NCBI GenBank assembly: GCA_947465395.1
Contig: CANIAL010000011.1
Span: 16,974 to 80,973, forward strand
DNA length: 64,000 nucleotides
Direction: 5' to 3'
Source: Alphaproteobacteria bacterium
GTDB lineage: Bacteria > Pseudomonadota > Alphaproteobacteria > Micropepsales > Micropepsaceae
The first letter of the stretch is position 1; each line of letters begins with the position of its first letter. The notes beneath the pieces were generated by a model. That model saw only the letters and a list, made by a program, of their open reading frames with translations. It was not told the origin of the DNA and made no database searches. A program made the position numbers and the translations under genes. Positions 29,929-39,288 of the stretch are shown here, piece by piece.

Positions 29929-31368
29929 ATGAACCCTATTTTTCGTGGCCTTTCCGTTAGCCTTTTCGCCCTGACGGCGGCTGCCTGCACCACCCCCAAT
30001 CCCCAGCCCCTTAGCCGCGACGGCGATGTGCCGCCGGCCTTCACTGCGCCCATCGCGGACCAGTCGCCGATCTGGCCAGAAACCAACTGGTGGATCAATT
30101 TCCACGCAGATGAATTGCCAGCGCTGGAAGAAACCGCGCAGCGCGAAAACCTGGACCTGGCCGCCGCCGCCGCGCGCGTGATCCAGTCTGAGGCCAATGC
30201 CGGCGTCGCTTTCTCGGCGCTGCTGCCCACCGTTAATCTGCAGGGCGGCGCCACCCGCACTAGCACCCGCGCCACCACCCCTGGCGGCAGCAAAACCAGC
30301 AACCTTCTCACCGGCGGTTTGGCGGCCAGCTATGAAATAGATTTCTGGGGACTTTCCCAGGACAAGCTGCGCCAAGCCCGCGAAACCCTGCGCGCCTCGC
30401 GCTATGCCGCCGCCGTGGTCGGCCTGACCACTTCGGCCAGCGTCGCCAACCAGTATTTCACCGTGCTGGCAGCCCGCGAACGCATCACCATCGCCCGCCA
30501 GAACATCGAAGCGGCCAAGCGAATCATGGCCGTGACCCAGGCCAAAGTTTCCAACGGCGTCTCGTCCAACTTGGACCTAGCCCAACAGCAGGCCACTGTG
30601 GCCCAGCAGGAAGCGCGCGTGCCGCTGTTAATCGAACAGGAACGCGAAGCGCGCTATGCGCTGGCGATCCTGTTGGGCCGCGCGCCGGAAGGCTTTGACG
30701 TCAACGCCCAGAATTTGCACGGCGTGATTTCCCCCGCCATGAAGCCGGGCCTACCCAGCGCGGTTTTGGAACGCCGCCCCGACGTGGCCCAGGCCGAAGC
30801 GCAATTGTTCGCCGCCCATGCCAATCTTGATGCGGCGCGCGCCGCCTTCTTCCCGCATCTGGGCCTGACCGGTTCTGGCAGCTATGCCTCCGCCGCGGTG
30901 GGTAGCCTGATCAACCCGGCGACCCTAGCCTGGAGCGTGGGCGCCACCCTGCTGCAGTCAGTGTTTGATGGCGGCCGCCTATCGTCACAGGACGATCTGG
31001 CCAAGGCGCAGCAGACCGAGCTGGTAGCCAACTATCGCAAGGTCGTGTTCAGCGCCTTCAACGACGTAGAAAACGCGCTGGGCCAGACCCGCGCCTTCAG
31101 CGACCAGATCGTCTCGCTCACCGAACAGGTGCGCGCTTCCACCGAAGCCTTCCGCATCGCCGAGCTGCAATATCGCGAAGGCACGATTGACATCCTCTCG
31201 CTGCTGCAGACCCAGCAGAGCCTGTTCACCGCCGAGGATAGTTTGGTACAGGCCAAGCTGTCGCGCCTCAGCGCCAATGTCAGCCTCTACCGCGCCCTGG
31301 GCGGCGGCTGGACGCAGACCGGCGCCGATGAGGCGTATGAGCCGCAGCTTGACTGGTGGCCGCTTTAA
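29929..31368 (+). CDS. NodT/OprM-type outer-membrane efflux lipoprotein
   Basis: 479 residues, TolC-fold outer-membrane channel of tripartite RND efflux systems. The lipobox LTAAAC places the acylated Cys near residue 19. Two OEP repeats are visible: ETAQRENLDLAAAAARV in the first and the RPDVAQAEAQLFAAHANLDAARAAFFPHLGL stretch (shown in short: RRPDVAQAEAQLF) in the second, with internal duplication as expected. No inner-membrane pump or adaptor is adjacent, so it serves a pump encoded elsewhere. A strong hairpin follows 28 nt after the stop. Confidence 0.93.
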   Translation: MNPIFRGLSVSLFALTAAACTTPNPQPLSRDGDVPPAFTAPIADQSPIWPETNWWINFHADELPALEETAQRENLDLAAAAARVIQSEANAGVAFSALLPTVNLQGGATRTSTRATTPGGSKTSNLLTGGLAASYEIDFWGLSQDKLRQARETLRASRYAAAVVGLTTSASVANQYFTVLAARERITIARQNIEAAKRIMAVTQAKVSNGVSSNLDLAQQQATVAQQEARVPLLIEQEREARYALAILLGRAPEGFDVNAQNLHGVISPAMKPGLPSAVLERRPDVAQAEAQLFAAHANLDAARAAFFPHLGLTGSGSYASAAVGSLINPATLAWSVGATLLQSVFDGGRLSSQDDLAKAQQTELVANYRKVVFSAFNDVENALGQTRAFSDQIVSLTEQVRASTEAFRIAELQYREGTIDILSLLQTQQSLFTAEDSLVQAKLSRLSANVSLYRALGGGWTQTGADEAYEPQLDWWPL

Positions 31369-31396
31369 TCTGACACCCTCCGGCCTTCACAGCTTT

Positions 31397-31434
31397 GCAA
31401 AACGCCGCGCCTCTTTCGGGGAGCGGCGTTTTGC
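31397..31434. terminator. Strong hairpin terminator after the outer-membrane channel gene
   Basis: Perfect 12-bp stem: GCAAAACGCCGC at 31397-31408 pairs with GCGGCGTTTTGC at 31423-31434, loop 14 nt. The A-rich/T-rich arms give terminator character in both directions. It marks the end of the GC-rich core before composition changes. Confidence 0.75.
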
Positions 31435-31488
31435 GTTGCTGCGGTCAGCTCCAACTTCAGGCGCGTTGTGCAAAGGGAGGGACGAACT

Positions 31489-31638
31489 TCAATGTCCAGA
31501 ACCGCGCCGGCTAACAGAGCTGCGAAGGACACCCGGCGCCATAGCCGCCGCCAGCGCTGCTTCCAGATCCGAGACTTGGATCACCTGCAAGCGCGAAGGC
31601 TGGAAATCCTTGTAATTCAGCTGCGCCTTGGCAATCTC
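31489..31638 (-). pseudogene. Possible 3' remnant of an unidentified gene
   Basis: A 49-codon open frame without a start codon that reads like the C-terminus of a protein (EIAKAQLNYKDFQPSRL, then VIQVSDLEAAL) and is GC-rich, ending at 31489. Directly upstream (right) the composition becomes AT-rich. I cannot name the family; it may be a gene whose 5' part was replaced. The remaining 31435-31726 holds nothing else I can support. Confidence 0.25.
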
Positions 31639-31726
31639 TCATGGAGAAATGATGCTCCAAGGTAACCAGAAACAAGCTTAGCTGCGCGATGATCTAACAT
31701 ATTGAAGTAAATGTGTTATTTTAGAA

Positions 31727-33664
31727 CTAGCTCGTCTTCTTGTTGCGTATCAGATCATCCACAACGCCGGGATCCGCAAGCGTGGAAATGTCGCCCAGGT
31801 TCTTATAATCGCCTTCAGCAATCTTGCGGAGGATGCGGCGCATGATTTTTCCCGAGCGTGTCTTGGGTAGGCTCGGCGAAAACTGGATTACATCAGGCTT
31901 GGCGATAGGACCAATCTCGCTGCCAACGAATTTACGCAGCTCTTCTACCAAAGCGTCGCTTACTGTCACCCCTGTCTTGAGCGTAACATAGGCGTAGATG
32001 CCCTGGCCCTTAATCTCATGGGGATAGCCAACCACGGCGGCTTCAGCCACATTCGCGTTACCCACTAGGGCGCTTTCTATCTCGGCAGTACCAAGGCGGT
32101 GGCCGGAGACATTGATGACATCATCAACGCGACCGGTGATCCAATAGTATCCATCCTCATCGCGCCGACAGCCATCCCCAGTAAAGTACTTTCCAGGATA
32201 GGTAGTAAAATAGGCGTCTATAAAGCGCTGGTGATCACCATAAACCGTTCTCATTTGGCCGGGCCAACTGGTAGCTAAGCAAAGATTACCAGTGGCAGGG
32301 CCCTCAAGAACTTTACCATCAGCATCTACAATCTGAGGATTAATTCCGAAAAGGGGCTTAGACGCAGAGCCCGGCTTCAGGGGTGTCGCGCCAGGTAGGG
32401 GCGATATAAGTATCCCTCCAGTTTCTGTTTGCCACCAAGTGTCAACAATGGGGCAACGACCATCGCCTACGACACGATGGTACCAGAGCCAAGCTTCCGG
32501 ATTGATAGGCTCGCCAACGCTACCAAGAAGTCTCAAAGACGAACGACTAGTTGATTTTACCGGTTGGTCCCCCTCCCGCATCAAGGCACGAATAGCCGTT
32601 GGAGCGGTGTAGAATATATTAACCTGATGCTTATCAATAACCTCCCAGAACCGGGAGGGTGTTGGGTAATTCGGTACACCCTCAAACATGAGAGTTGTCG
32701 CGCCATTAGCTAAGGGCCCATAGATTATATAGCTATGCCCAGTTATCCAGCCAACGTCTGCAGTGCACCAATAAATGTCTCCATCATGGTAATCAAAAAC
32801 ATATTGATGCGTAGAGGCAGCGTACAGCAGATAGCCTGCTGAAGTATGAAGGACGCCCTTTGGTTTCCCCGTTGAACCAGAAGTATAAAGTATAAAGAGA
32901 GGGTCTTCTGCGTTCATTGCCTCAGGGGGGCAATCAGGTGAAACTTTTGCCGCTTCATCATGGAGCCAATAATCTCGCCCTTCGTGCATAATGATTGGTG
33001 CACCAGTGTGCCTAACTACAATCACATCTGTGACGCACGGGGCCTTCTTAAGAGCTGCGTCAGTGTTTTCCTTTAGTGGGATAGACTTGCCAGCGCGGAC
33101 GCCAGCGTCAGCAGTAATAACGAGCCTTGAAGTGCAGTCATTAATACGACCAGCGAGACTTTCTGGAGAAAAGCCACCAAATACAACCGAGTGAACTGCT
33201 CCAATCCTTGCACATGCAAGCATTGCGTAGGCTGCCTCAGGGATCATAGGCAAATAGATAGTAACCCTATCGCCCTTTTGTACTCCGCGACTTTTTAGAA
33301 CATTAGCAAAGATACAAACATTGGAATGAAGCTCATTATAAGAAATGTTTTTACTTAAAGAGGGGTCATCCCCCTCCCAAATTATAGCTGTTTGATTCCC
33401 GCGTTTGGCCAGATGCCTATCAATGCAATTAGAAGTTACATTGAGTTGACCGTCTTCGAACCAGCGAACAAACAGGTTGTCTTTATTAAAAGAGACGTCA
33501 CTAACTTTTGTAAATTGCGTTATCCAATCAAGTCTATTGGCCTCAACCTTCCAAAAATCATCCGGGTCCTGAAGGGAGCGCTTATATTTTTCATCATATT
33601 GAGATGCATTAATTAAGGCTTTAGCGGACCATTCGTCAGGAACGGGAATTCTTTGATCAGACAT
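31727..33664 (-). CDS. acs: Acetyl-CoA synthetase
   Basis: 645 residues, standard length for Acs, which activates acetate via acetyl-AMP to acetyl-CoA. The AMP-binding motif [11 protein letters not shown], the adenylate motif WWQTETGG, the [20 protein letters not shown] hinge region (in part YFTGDG, WITGR) and the C-terminal [12 protein letters not shown] with the acetylatable catalytic Lys are all intact. Codon use and base composition are much more AT-rich than the flanking core genes, especially over the 5' half. It is the left-most gene of the AT-rich block; no actP or regulator is next to it. Confidence 0.96.
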   Translation of the reverse strand: MSDQRIPVPDEWSAKALINASQYDEKYKRSLQDPDDFWKVEANRLDWITQFTKVSDVSFNKDNLFVRWFEDGQLNVTSNCIDRHLAKRGNQTAIIWEGDDPSLSKNISYNELHSNVCIFANVLKSRGVQKGDRVTIYLPMIPEAAYAMLACARIGAVHSVVFGGFSPESLAGRINDCTSRLVITADAGVRAGKSIPLKENTDAALKKAPCVTDVIVVRHTGAPIIMHEGRDYWLHDEAAKVSPDCPPEAMNAEDPLFILYTSGSTGKPKGVLHTSAGYLLYAASTHQYVFDYHDGDIYWCTADVGWITGHSYIIYGPLANGATTLMFEGVPNYPTPSRFWEVIDKHQVNIFYTAPTAIRALMREGDQPVKSTSRSSLRLLGSVGEPINPEAWLWYHRVVGDGRCPIVDTWWQTETGGILISPLPGATPLKPGSASKPLFGINPQIVDADGKVLEGPATGNLCLATSWPGQMRTVYGDHQRFIDAYFTTYPGKYFTGDGCRRDEDGYYWITGRVDDVINVSGHRLGTAEIESALVGNANVAEAAVVGYPHEIKGQGIYAYVTLKTGVTVSDALVEELRKFVGSEIGPIAKPDVIQFSPSLPKTRSGKIMRRILRKIAEGDYKNLGDISTLADPGVVDDLIRNKKTS

Positions 33665-33733
33665 GAACTATTCCAGATGCTAAACCGCAGAATTACGATT
33701 TTTTAGTACTAAATAAGTAAGGGAATTTTGATC

Positions 33734-33772
33734 AAAAAAAAAGGGCGCGATAGGGATGACCCATCGCGCCCC
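33734..33772 (-). terminator. Rho-independent terminator after the TonB receptor gene
   Basis: On the minus strand a GC-rich hairpin (GGGGCGCGATGGG pairing with CCCTATCGCGCCC, one bulge) at 33743-33772 is followed by nine T residues (33742 down to 33734). It starts 14 nt past the receptor stop codon. A textbook intrinsic terminator that separates the receptor from acs. Confidence 0.88.
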
Positions 33773-33785
33773 AATTATGTAGATG

Positions 33786-36761
33786 TTAGAGCTTCTGCTG
33801 CAGTGTGAAGAGGAAGCTACGTCCCATAACTGGATACACAGCTGCATTTGTTGTGTGGTGGTTGCGTCCGACCTGATTTGGGAGCCTGTCAAAGACGTTG
33901 GTTACATTAACTGACAGTCGTGTTCCCGTACTCGGCAAAGCATATGAAATGGAAGGGTTGAAGTAATTAGCAACACCAGACACAGGATTAGTTGTCGTGC
34001 GACTGGTTATGAATGCGGCATCTCTCAAATCACTAATAACGCGCCACTGCATACCTAGACTGAAGCCAGATGGGTGGTTCCATGTAATGTTTGTACTTGC
34101 CTGATATTTCGGGAACGGGCCAGTACCTTGAGACGTCTGGGCATATTGGAGCCAAGGAGAGTCCACGAATATTCTCGACTTATATCCGTTAAGATAGTTA
34201 CCAAATGTGGAAAAAGTAAAGATACCCGCATCCGGAGTTCCAGTAATTTCTCCAAGGTCGGTTGCCCAATTTGCCTGAACATCAACACCGCTAGTTTTTA
34301 GGCCACCCGTATTGGCAAAGGGAGTTCTAACATTAACCATCGCACCATTGGTACCACGGTTTAGATACGAACAATATTTATTGTTCGGATCGTAAGTTGG
34401 GTTCATGCCCGAGATAATGTTGTAGCAATTGTCAACCAATGTATTGAAGTCTAGTGCTGAAATGGCATCCCTGAGGCCAATCCTATAGCCGTCGAATGAG
34501 ACAGATGCGTCACGCAACCAGGGCGTATCAAATTCCGGCTGATAAACGACGCCCATTGTAACGGTTTCGCTGGTTTCCTCTTTCAGGTTTTGGTTACCAG
34601 AAGAAATTGACGGCACTTGGAAATCGTTTGTCGTATAAGCCGCATAGGTTGCAGCGGACATTCCCTGGGCCTGACAGATCCCCGAGTACAGGGCCCGCGA
34701 CGTCGCTGATACGCGAATATCGCATGGATCTCCGCCGGGATTTGCAGTGGTGGCAGTCCTGTTTGCATAATACGTGGCGTTTCCGGCAAAGAGCTCGTTA
34801 ACAGAAGGTGCGCGAGCGGCTTTTTCATAGCCAGCGCGAACTCTCAATCCACCAGCAATTCCCCAATCGATGTCGCCTTTATAGGTATTGCTCATTCCCG
34901 TTAACTTATAAATTGAATTTCGCGCTGCGATGTCCAAATTCAAGGATTTAACGAAAGGCAAATCCTTAAGGAGCGGAATTAAAGCCTCACCGTAAAGTTC
35001 TCGCACGGGCGAGGCGCCCTTCGTCTTAGACTGAGGATTAAAGGTGAAGGGGTCGCCTTCTTGCACAGCCTTGTCTGGATCATAGCTGAACGCCACTCTC
35101 CTATAACCAGCACCAACTGCATACTGTACGTCGCCTGCTGGCAGGGTAAATGCAGTTCCCTGGAGCCCTGCGTTAATAGTGTCCTGCGTAAGTGCGGTTC
35201 TGTTTGCAAATATAGGGGCCATATAATTTTTGCAGGCATCAGATGATGTGTAATTACCAAACGGATTAAATCCACCCGCGCAGAGCGAGGCACCCCCGTC
35301 AGCAGCATTCAGCATCGCCTGCGTGCGTGATAAACTCACGCCGCCAGTGCTTGAATATGTTGTGAGCGTCTGCCCGTGGGTTGCATTGATGTCCCATGTT
35401 ATTGACTTACCGAGAGACCCATTCACTCCCGCAGTCATCTGATAAATGTTATTTGCATTGGTTGCATCACGAAAGCCACCAGAAAATGTGAACCTCTTAT
35501 TAATAGAAACCACGCCCGTCGGATTTGCCCGGGATGCCAGCAAGGCGGCGAAACCGGGATCGCGAACCAATTCAGCCTGAAGGAAGGGGTTTGTGAATGG
35601 CACAGTTGGAATTTGCGTGGCACTCGTAACTGTTCCGTCACTTTCAACCATTGAATTATAGTTTGTGTAGAACGCCTGTCCGTAAAAATTTACGGTAGGT
35701 GTTAACGCATACTGAAGCTTCGCAAAGGTGCTCCAACGCTCCAATGGGTTTTGCGTACCGCGCCAAGGATATGAACGGTTACCGACCGCTGAACCGGTAG
35801 TATCAAGAAGGGAGCGGCCCTGAGCATCCAAAACGGGCTTGAGGTTATAAACACTTGTTACACCAGTAATACTATTAATGGGGAACAACGTTCCATCATT
35901 ATTCCAACCATATTGCTGACTTGAGGCTGTCACTTTGCCGGCAGCGGCACCAAAGGGTGCAAAATAAGCATTTACCGCAGCCTGCGATGGAAGGTTGGGA
36001 ACTTTGTCTGCAGTAGGTTGCCACGTGCCTGTAACCAATGGCGTCACACCCGAAGTGCTCGCCATAAGCCACGGAATAGATGAAGCCTGAACCTTGATCC
36101 GCTTTGTATATTCGACGGCGAAAGTGATGTTACCCTTACCGTCAGCTGAATTCATTCCGCCAACTGCATTTACGTCCCACTGAGGACCGCCATAAAACTG
36201 GGTGGTGCCAAAAGATGACGTAACCGTCATCCCATCGGCAGCCTTTTTGGTTTTGAAGTTAACAACACCTGAGATGGCGTCAGAACCATACACCGCCGAT
36301 GCGCCGCCGGTAATAACTTCGATATTTTGTACTATGCCTGAAGGCAGCTGATTTATATCGACTGTACCGTCAGAGTTTGAAGGCATAATCCGGCGGCCAT
36401 CCAATAGCACCAAATTGCGCTGCGCCCCCAAACCTCGCAAGCTAACATTTGCCTGTCCGCTGCCGCCAATAAAGGCGCTAGAACCGGCCGTCGCAAAAGA
36501 AAACTGGGGCATTTCCCGAAGGCCCTGTTCCAATGCTAGCTGTCCGCTATTCTTAAGAGCATTGGTGTCGACGGTGACGATCGGGGTAGCTGTGTTGTAA
36601 TCTTGGCGGGAAATCAAAGAACCAGTAACCGTCACTGATTCCATGGCCGGCGTACCGGATCCTTGCGCATGCGCCGAGGCTACAGAAAGCATTGGCAAAA
36701 CTGCGCCAGACAGCAGCAAACGACTAAGTGACTTTGGCAAAATCCTAGCAACTGATTGCAT
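33786..36761 (-). CDS. TonB-dependent outer-membrane receptor
   Basis: 991 residues. Signal peptide ends near ASAHA-QG (about residue 33 from the ATG at 36761). The plug domain has VTVTGSLI (TonB-box-like region), VSLRGLGAQRNLVLLDGRR and VITGGASAVYGSDAISGVVNFKTK; the rest is a 22-strand barrel ending in the aromatic SFLFTLQQKL. An ATG at 36797 would add 12 residues before the signal peptide. The plug is of the sphingomonad/Caulobacter type that imports oligosaccharides, peptides or other organics rather than only siderophores. AT-rich like its neighbours; a C15 run lies about 215 bp upstream. Confidence 0.93.
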   Translation of the reverse strand: MQSVARILPKSLSRLLLSGAVLPMLSVASAHAQGSGTPAMESVTVTGSLISRQDYNTATPIVTVDTNALKNSGQLALEQGLREMPQFSFATAGSSAFIGGSGQANVSLRGLGAQRNLVLLDGRRIMPSNSDGTVDINQLPSGIVQNIEVITGGASAVYGSDAISGVVNFKTKKAADGMTVTSSFGTTQFYGGPQWDVNAVGGMNSADGKGNITFAVEYTKRIKVQASSIPWLMASTSGVTPLVTGTWQPTADKVPNLPSQAAVNAYFAPFGAAAGKVTASSQQYGWNNDGTLFPINSITGVTSVYNLKPVLDAQGRSLLDTTGSAVGNRSYPWRGTQNPLERWSTFAKLQYALTPTVNFYGQAFYTNYNSMVESDGTVTSATQIPTVPFTNPFLQAELVRDPGFAALLASRANPTGVVSINKRFTFSGGFRDATNANNIYQMTAGVNGSLGKSITWDINATHGQTLTTYSSTGGVSLSRTQAMLNAADGGASLCAGGFNPFGNYTSSDACKNYMAPIFANRTALTQDTINAGLQGTAFTLPAGDVQYAVGAGYRRVAFSYDPDKAVQEGDPFTFNPQSKTKGASPVRELYGEALIPLLKDLPFVKSLNLDIAARNSIYKLTGMSNTYKGDIDWGIAGGLRVRAGYEKAARAPSVNELFAGNATYYANRTATTANPGGDPCDIRVSATSRALYSGICQAQGMSAATYAAYTTNDFQVPSISSGNQNLKEETSETVTMGVVYQPEFDTPWLRDASVSFDGYRIGLRDAISALDFNTLVDNCYNIISGMNPTYDPNNKYCSYLNRGTNGAMVNVRTPFANTGGLKTSGVDVQANWATDLGEITGTPDAGIFTFSTFGNYLNGYKSRIFVDSPWLQYAQTSQGTGPFPKYQASTNITWNHPSGFSLGMQWRVISDLRDAAFITSRTTTNPVSGVANYFNPSISYALPSTGTRLSVNVTNVFDRLPNQVGRNHHTTNAAVYPVMGRSFLFTLQQKL

Positions 36762-36973
36762 TTTATTCCCCGTTTCTCGTAGGTTTGAAAAAATCACAAG
36801 TTCGTTACAAAATCGAAATTATAAATTTATACCTTTATCCTACGGCATTTTTCCCATGTCACAAACCCCCTTACCTCCGCTTAATTAGTCGTATGTGACT
36901 TTTTAACAACAAGCATTATGCCTAGGGAAAACCCCTTGGAAGAACTAGATTTTTTTCCAGAACAATCATTAAG

Positions 36974-36988
36974 CCCCCCCCCCCCCCC
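36974..36988. repeat. Homopolymer of 15 cytosines
   Basis: An uninterrupted C15 tract in the 344-bp gap between the H-NS-like gene end and the TonB receptor start. Tracts of this length in an AT-rich promoter region are prone to slipped-strand length change and can alter promoter spacing. It may also be an assembly-sensitive site, so the exact count is uncertain. Confidence 0.9.
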
Positions 36989-37035
36989 TGTGAACAAAAC
37001 TTCCTGTTGCCTGTCCGGCCAGAGAGTTTGGCACT

Positions 37036-37070
37036 AAAAAGCCCCAACGGGATTAGGCGTCAGGGCTCTT
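37036..37070 (-). terminator. Terminator of the H-NS-like gene
   Basis: On the minus strand AGCCC (37067-37063) pairs with GGGCT (37044-37040), with a 20-nt GC-containing interior, followed by a run of T (37040-37036). It lies 36 nt past the stop codon. The stem is short but position and T run fit an intrinsic terminator. Confidence 0.55.
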
Positions 37071-37105
37071 ATTTAATTAGTGTTTTAAGCTAAAGGGGCG
37101 AAAGC

Positions 37106-37459
37106 TTACTCCACAGCGAACGTCGAGCGGTTTTGACCAGCCTTTTCAGCAGCCTGGATCCACAGGGGCGCGCGTCCGCGTCCGGTCCACTTATTTCCTT
37201 TAGTGTCCTTAAATTTTACAGGGACTTTCTTCCCTTTTAACTTGCTGACACGCTTGGCTCTCTTAGCGCCCTTAGCAGTGCGACTAGGCTTACCTGAAAA
37301 AGCGTGCCTCAGGTCAGCAAGTGTCAACTTGTGCTTCTTAATCAGTGCTACGGCTTTATCGAGACCGGGCTTAGCCTTAGCCTCAAGCGCTACCGCTTTC
37401 TTCTGAAGAACTGCAATTTGGGCCTGAATGGTTTGCAGGGAAATGGTGCGGGGCATCAA
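37106..37459 (-). CDS. H-NS family nucleoid-associated protein
   Basis: 117 residues. An N-terminal coiled-coil/dimerisation segment (ISLQTIQAQIAVLQKKAVAL) is joined by a very basic linker (GKPSRTAKGAKRAKR) to the H-NS DNA-binding domain, shown by GNKWTGRGRAPLWIQ, the TWxGRGRxPxW signature. Such proteins bind AT-rich DNA, bridge it and silence horizontally acquired genes. The gene sits inside the AT-rich block and is itself AT-rich. It could be an island-borne silencer or a genome-wide H-NS (HvrA-like). Cytoplasmic, DNA-bound. Confidence 0.88.
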   Translation of the reverse strand: MMPRTISLQTIQAQIAVLQKKAVALEAKAKPGLDKAVALIKKHKLTLADLRHAFSGKPSRTAKGAKRAKRVSKLKGKKVPVKFKDTKGNKWTGRGRAPLWIQAAEKAGQNRSTFAVE

Positions 37460-37762
37460 ATAGTCTCCAGTTTCATGGGCCTAAATTATCTAGTTATTGA
37501 AAGAATTAACAATAAAAGATGGAGTTAATAAGGTGTAAAATTTTTATCAACAAAAACTATACGTTTGTTTAGCCGAGTTATTAGGAGAAAACAAATATCA
37601 TCTTTAAGAAACCACTCCGGAACCAATGCAACCCTCTTGATTAACAAAAAAGAAAAACTAAAAGTTTTCCCTGCCGCTAAAAAAACTTTGAAGTATGCAA
37701 TTTCTAACTATTAGTAGTATTTTTATAATGAAGCTATATTTCATCGAGTAAAATTCGTTGAA
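37460..37762. other. 303-bp AT-rich gap upstream of the H-NS-like gene
   Basis: Very AT-rich non-coding DNA with runs such as AAAAAACTTT and TTTTTATAATGAAG; it must contain the promoter of the H-NS-like gene on the minus strand and the 3' end of the racemase transcript. I see no protein-like frame, no clear terminator and no repeat. AT-tract content would make it a good H-NS binding site, allowing autoregulation. Confidence 0.5.
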
Positions 37763-39046
37763 TCATATTTTCAGCATTTTTGGCAAAGAATTCCCCATTA
37801 CAGCTAATAAATCGGGGCCGTACGATGAAGAATTTTGCTCAAGCTCATTTTGAGTAATGACTTCATTACCTTGTTTCCCGAAGAGCACGACCTCGTCGTT
37901 TAATTTTATAATGTCTTGATAGCCGGTTACGTCGGCCATCAAAGTATTCATTGTTACCCGTCCAATTACTGGGTAGCGGCGAGAGCCAATCAAAACTTCT
38001 GTTTTATTTTTACCGTCGCTGGAAAAAGCTGGCTCATTTGAGTGTGATAAGTTCCGGCGATAACCATCAGAATAACCGATGGGGATGTTGGCTAGCCATG
38101 ATTCTCGTTTCAGCCGATATGTCCGATCATATGACACGGTCTCGTCTGCCGGAAAATGATTTACTGCCGCCACCCGAGATTTCAAAGTCATGGTTGGCAT
38201 GAAGCGAGATAGAAAATCCGCACTTGTATCGCCATAAAGGGCGCCGCCTACACGAACCATTTCCAGGCGTGTCTGCGGATGGTGCAGTGTGGCAAAAGTG
38301 TTGGCGGTGTGACGGATGAATGCCTCTGGGGGCAATCCGTTGGACTTAAGCCAATCTACGTCCTGAGAAAAACGATTAAGCTGACGCAAAATATCGTCAC
38401 TATCCTCTGTTGGGTAATGCGTCATTAGCCCAACAATTTTTAGAGGCGCGGCATTTAGAATCGTGAGTCCGTCCGCTTTTCCATATTCTGTCTTCAGCTC
38501 AACTCCATTACGGCTCATTCCATCAGAATTCAAACACAGATGAATGGGCAACATGCGATTAGGGTGAGCGCGGCGCCATAATTGTGCGATGTGCAAAGCT
38601 GCTGCTGGATTTCCGACTAGTTCTTCTATGTTTAAGGGGAAGGCGTCTTCAATTTCATCTACTGTTGCAGTGCGAATGCGTATCAGACGCCCCCTGAAAC
38701 CCATTTCACGGGCAACCCGCGCCTCGTCATTGCTGGCAATTCCCATCTTTGAGACATTTGCTTTCAGTACTGATGGCATTAGTAGGTCAAGACCGTTGCC
38801 ATACGCGTCAGCCTTCATGACAGCGCATAATTCAGCACCGCCATCTCCCAGGATCGTTCGTATTGTCATTATATTGTGAACAAACGCCGCAGCGTCGATC
38901 TCAAACCAAGCATTGTGACGCGGTACGCTTCCGGGGCGCAGACCAAAATTGTGCGACGACAATATTGGAGCGGCCGCGGCGGGAATGCTGCCCAGTGCCG
39001 CGGCGGCGCCCACTCCAATCATAACATTGCGGCGATTAAGTTTCAT
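37763..39046 (-). CDS. Exported alanine racemase-fold enzyme (broad-spectrum racemase-like)
   Basis: 427 residues. The N-terminus carries a twin-arginine-like signal (LNRRNVMIGVGAAAA, cleavage near AAAAP at about residue 26), unusual for catabolic or anabolic alanine racemases, which are cytoplasmic. The PLP Lys is in AVMKADAYGNG; the second-base Tyr region is SYDRTYRL and PIGYSDGYRRNL; a DVTG segment follows. Periplasmic broad-spectrum racemases (Bsr) of Vibrio and Pseudomonas share these features and produce non-canonical D-amino acids. Substrate range cannot be read. Neighbours are the H-NS-like gene and a large exported amidohydrolase. Confidence 0.85.
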   Translation of the reverse strand: MKLNRRNVMIGVGAAAALGSIPAAAAPILSSHNFGLRPGSVPRHNAWFEIDAAAFVHNIMTIRTILGDGGAELCAVMKADAYGNGLDLLMPSVLKANVSKMGIASNDEARVAREMGFRGRLIRIRTATVDEIEDAFPLNIEELVGNPAAALHIAQLWRRAHPNRMLPIHLCLNSDGMSRNGVELKTEYGKADGLTILNAAPLKIVGLMTHYPTEDSDDILRQLNRFSQDVDWLKSNGLPPEAFIRHTANTFATLHHPQTRLEMVRVGGALYGDTSADFLSRFMPTMTLKSRVAAVNHFPADETVSYDRTYRLKRESWLANIPIGYSDGYRRNLSHSNEPAFSSDGKNKTEVLIGSRRYPVIGRVTMNTLMADVTGYQDIIKLNDEVVLFGKQGNEVITQNELEQNSSSYGPDLLAVMGNSLPKMLKI

Positions 39047-39240
39047 GGGGTCTCTAACTAAACCTAGTAAATGGTGATTTTATTAAGTGAAAAATAACTT
39101 ATTAGAGCACCCCTTCAGAAGAAATAGGGCCCGCTTAAGGCAAGCCTTGGGAGCTAAATAAGTAATTTCAGCCAACAGTAAAAAGGAACCAACAGACCTG
39201 GCGCGCATAAAACATGATAGCTTACTAACCTCTGAAATAG

Positions 39241-39272
39241 ATAAAGCCCGCGAGAGACCTCGCGGGCTTTAT
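39241..39272. terminator. Perfect 14-bp hairpin terminator after the amidohydrolase gene
   Basis: ATAAAGCCCGCGAG at 39241-39254 pairs fully with 39259-39272, loop AGAC. AT-rich outer arms make it bidirectional, and it lies 17 nt beyond the amidohydrolase stop. The rest of 39047-39288 is non-coding and AT-rich; it should also hold the racemase promoter. Confidence 0.85.
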
Positions 39273-39288
39273 CTACATTTCAATAAAT

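Noticed and set aside
31440..31726. Direct repeat of the tRNA-Ser 3' end as left attachment site of the AT-rich block
   Set aside because: I scanned this border for GGACAGGGTGGGATTCGAAC and found only a weak chance match (GGGAGGGACGAAC).
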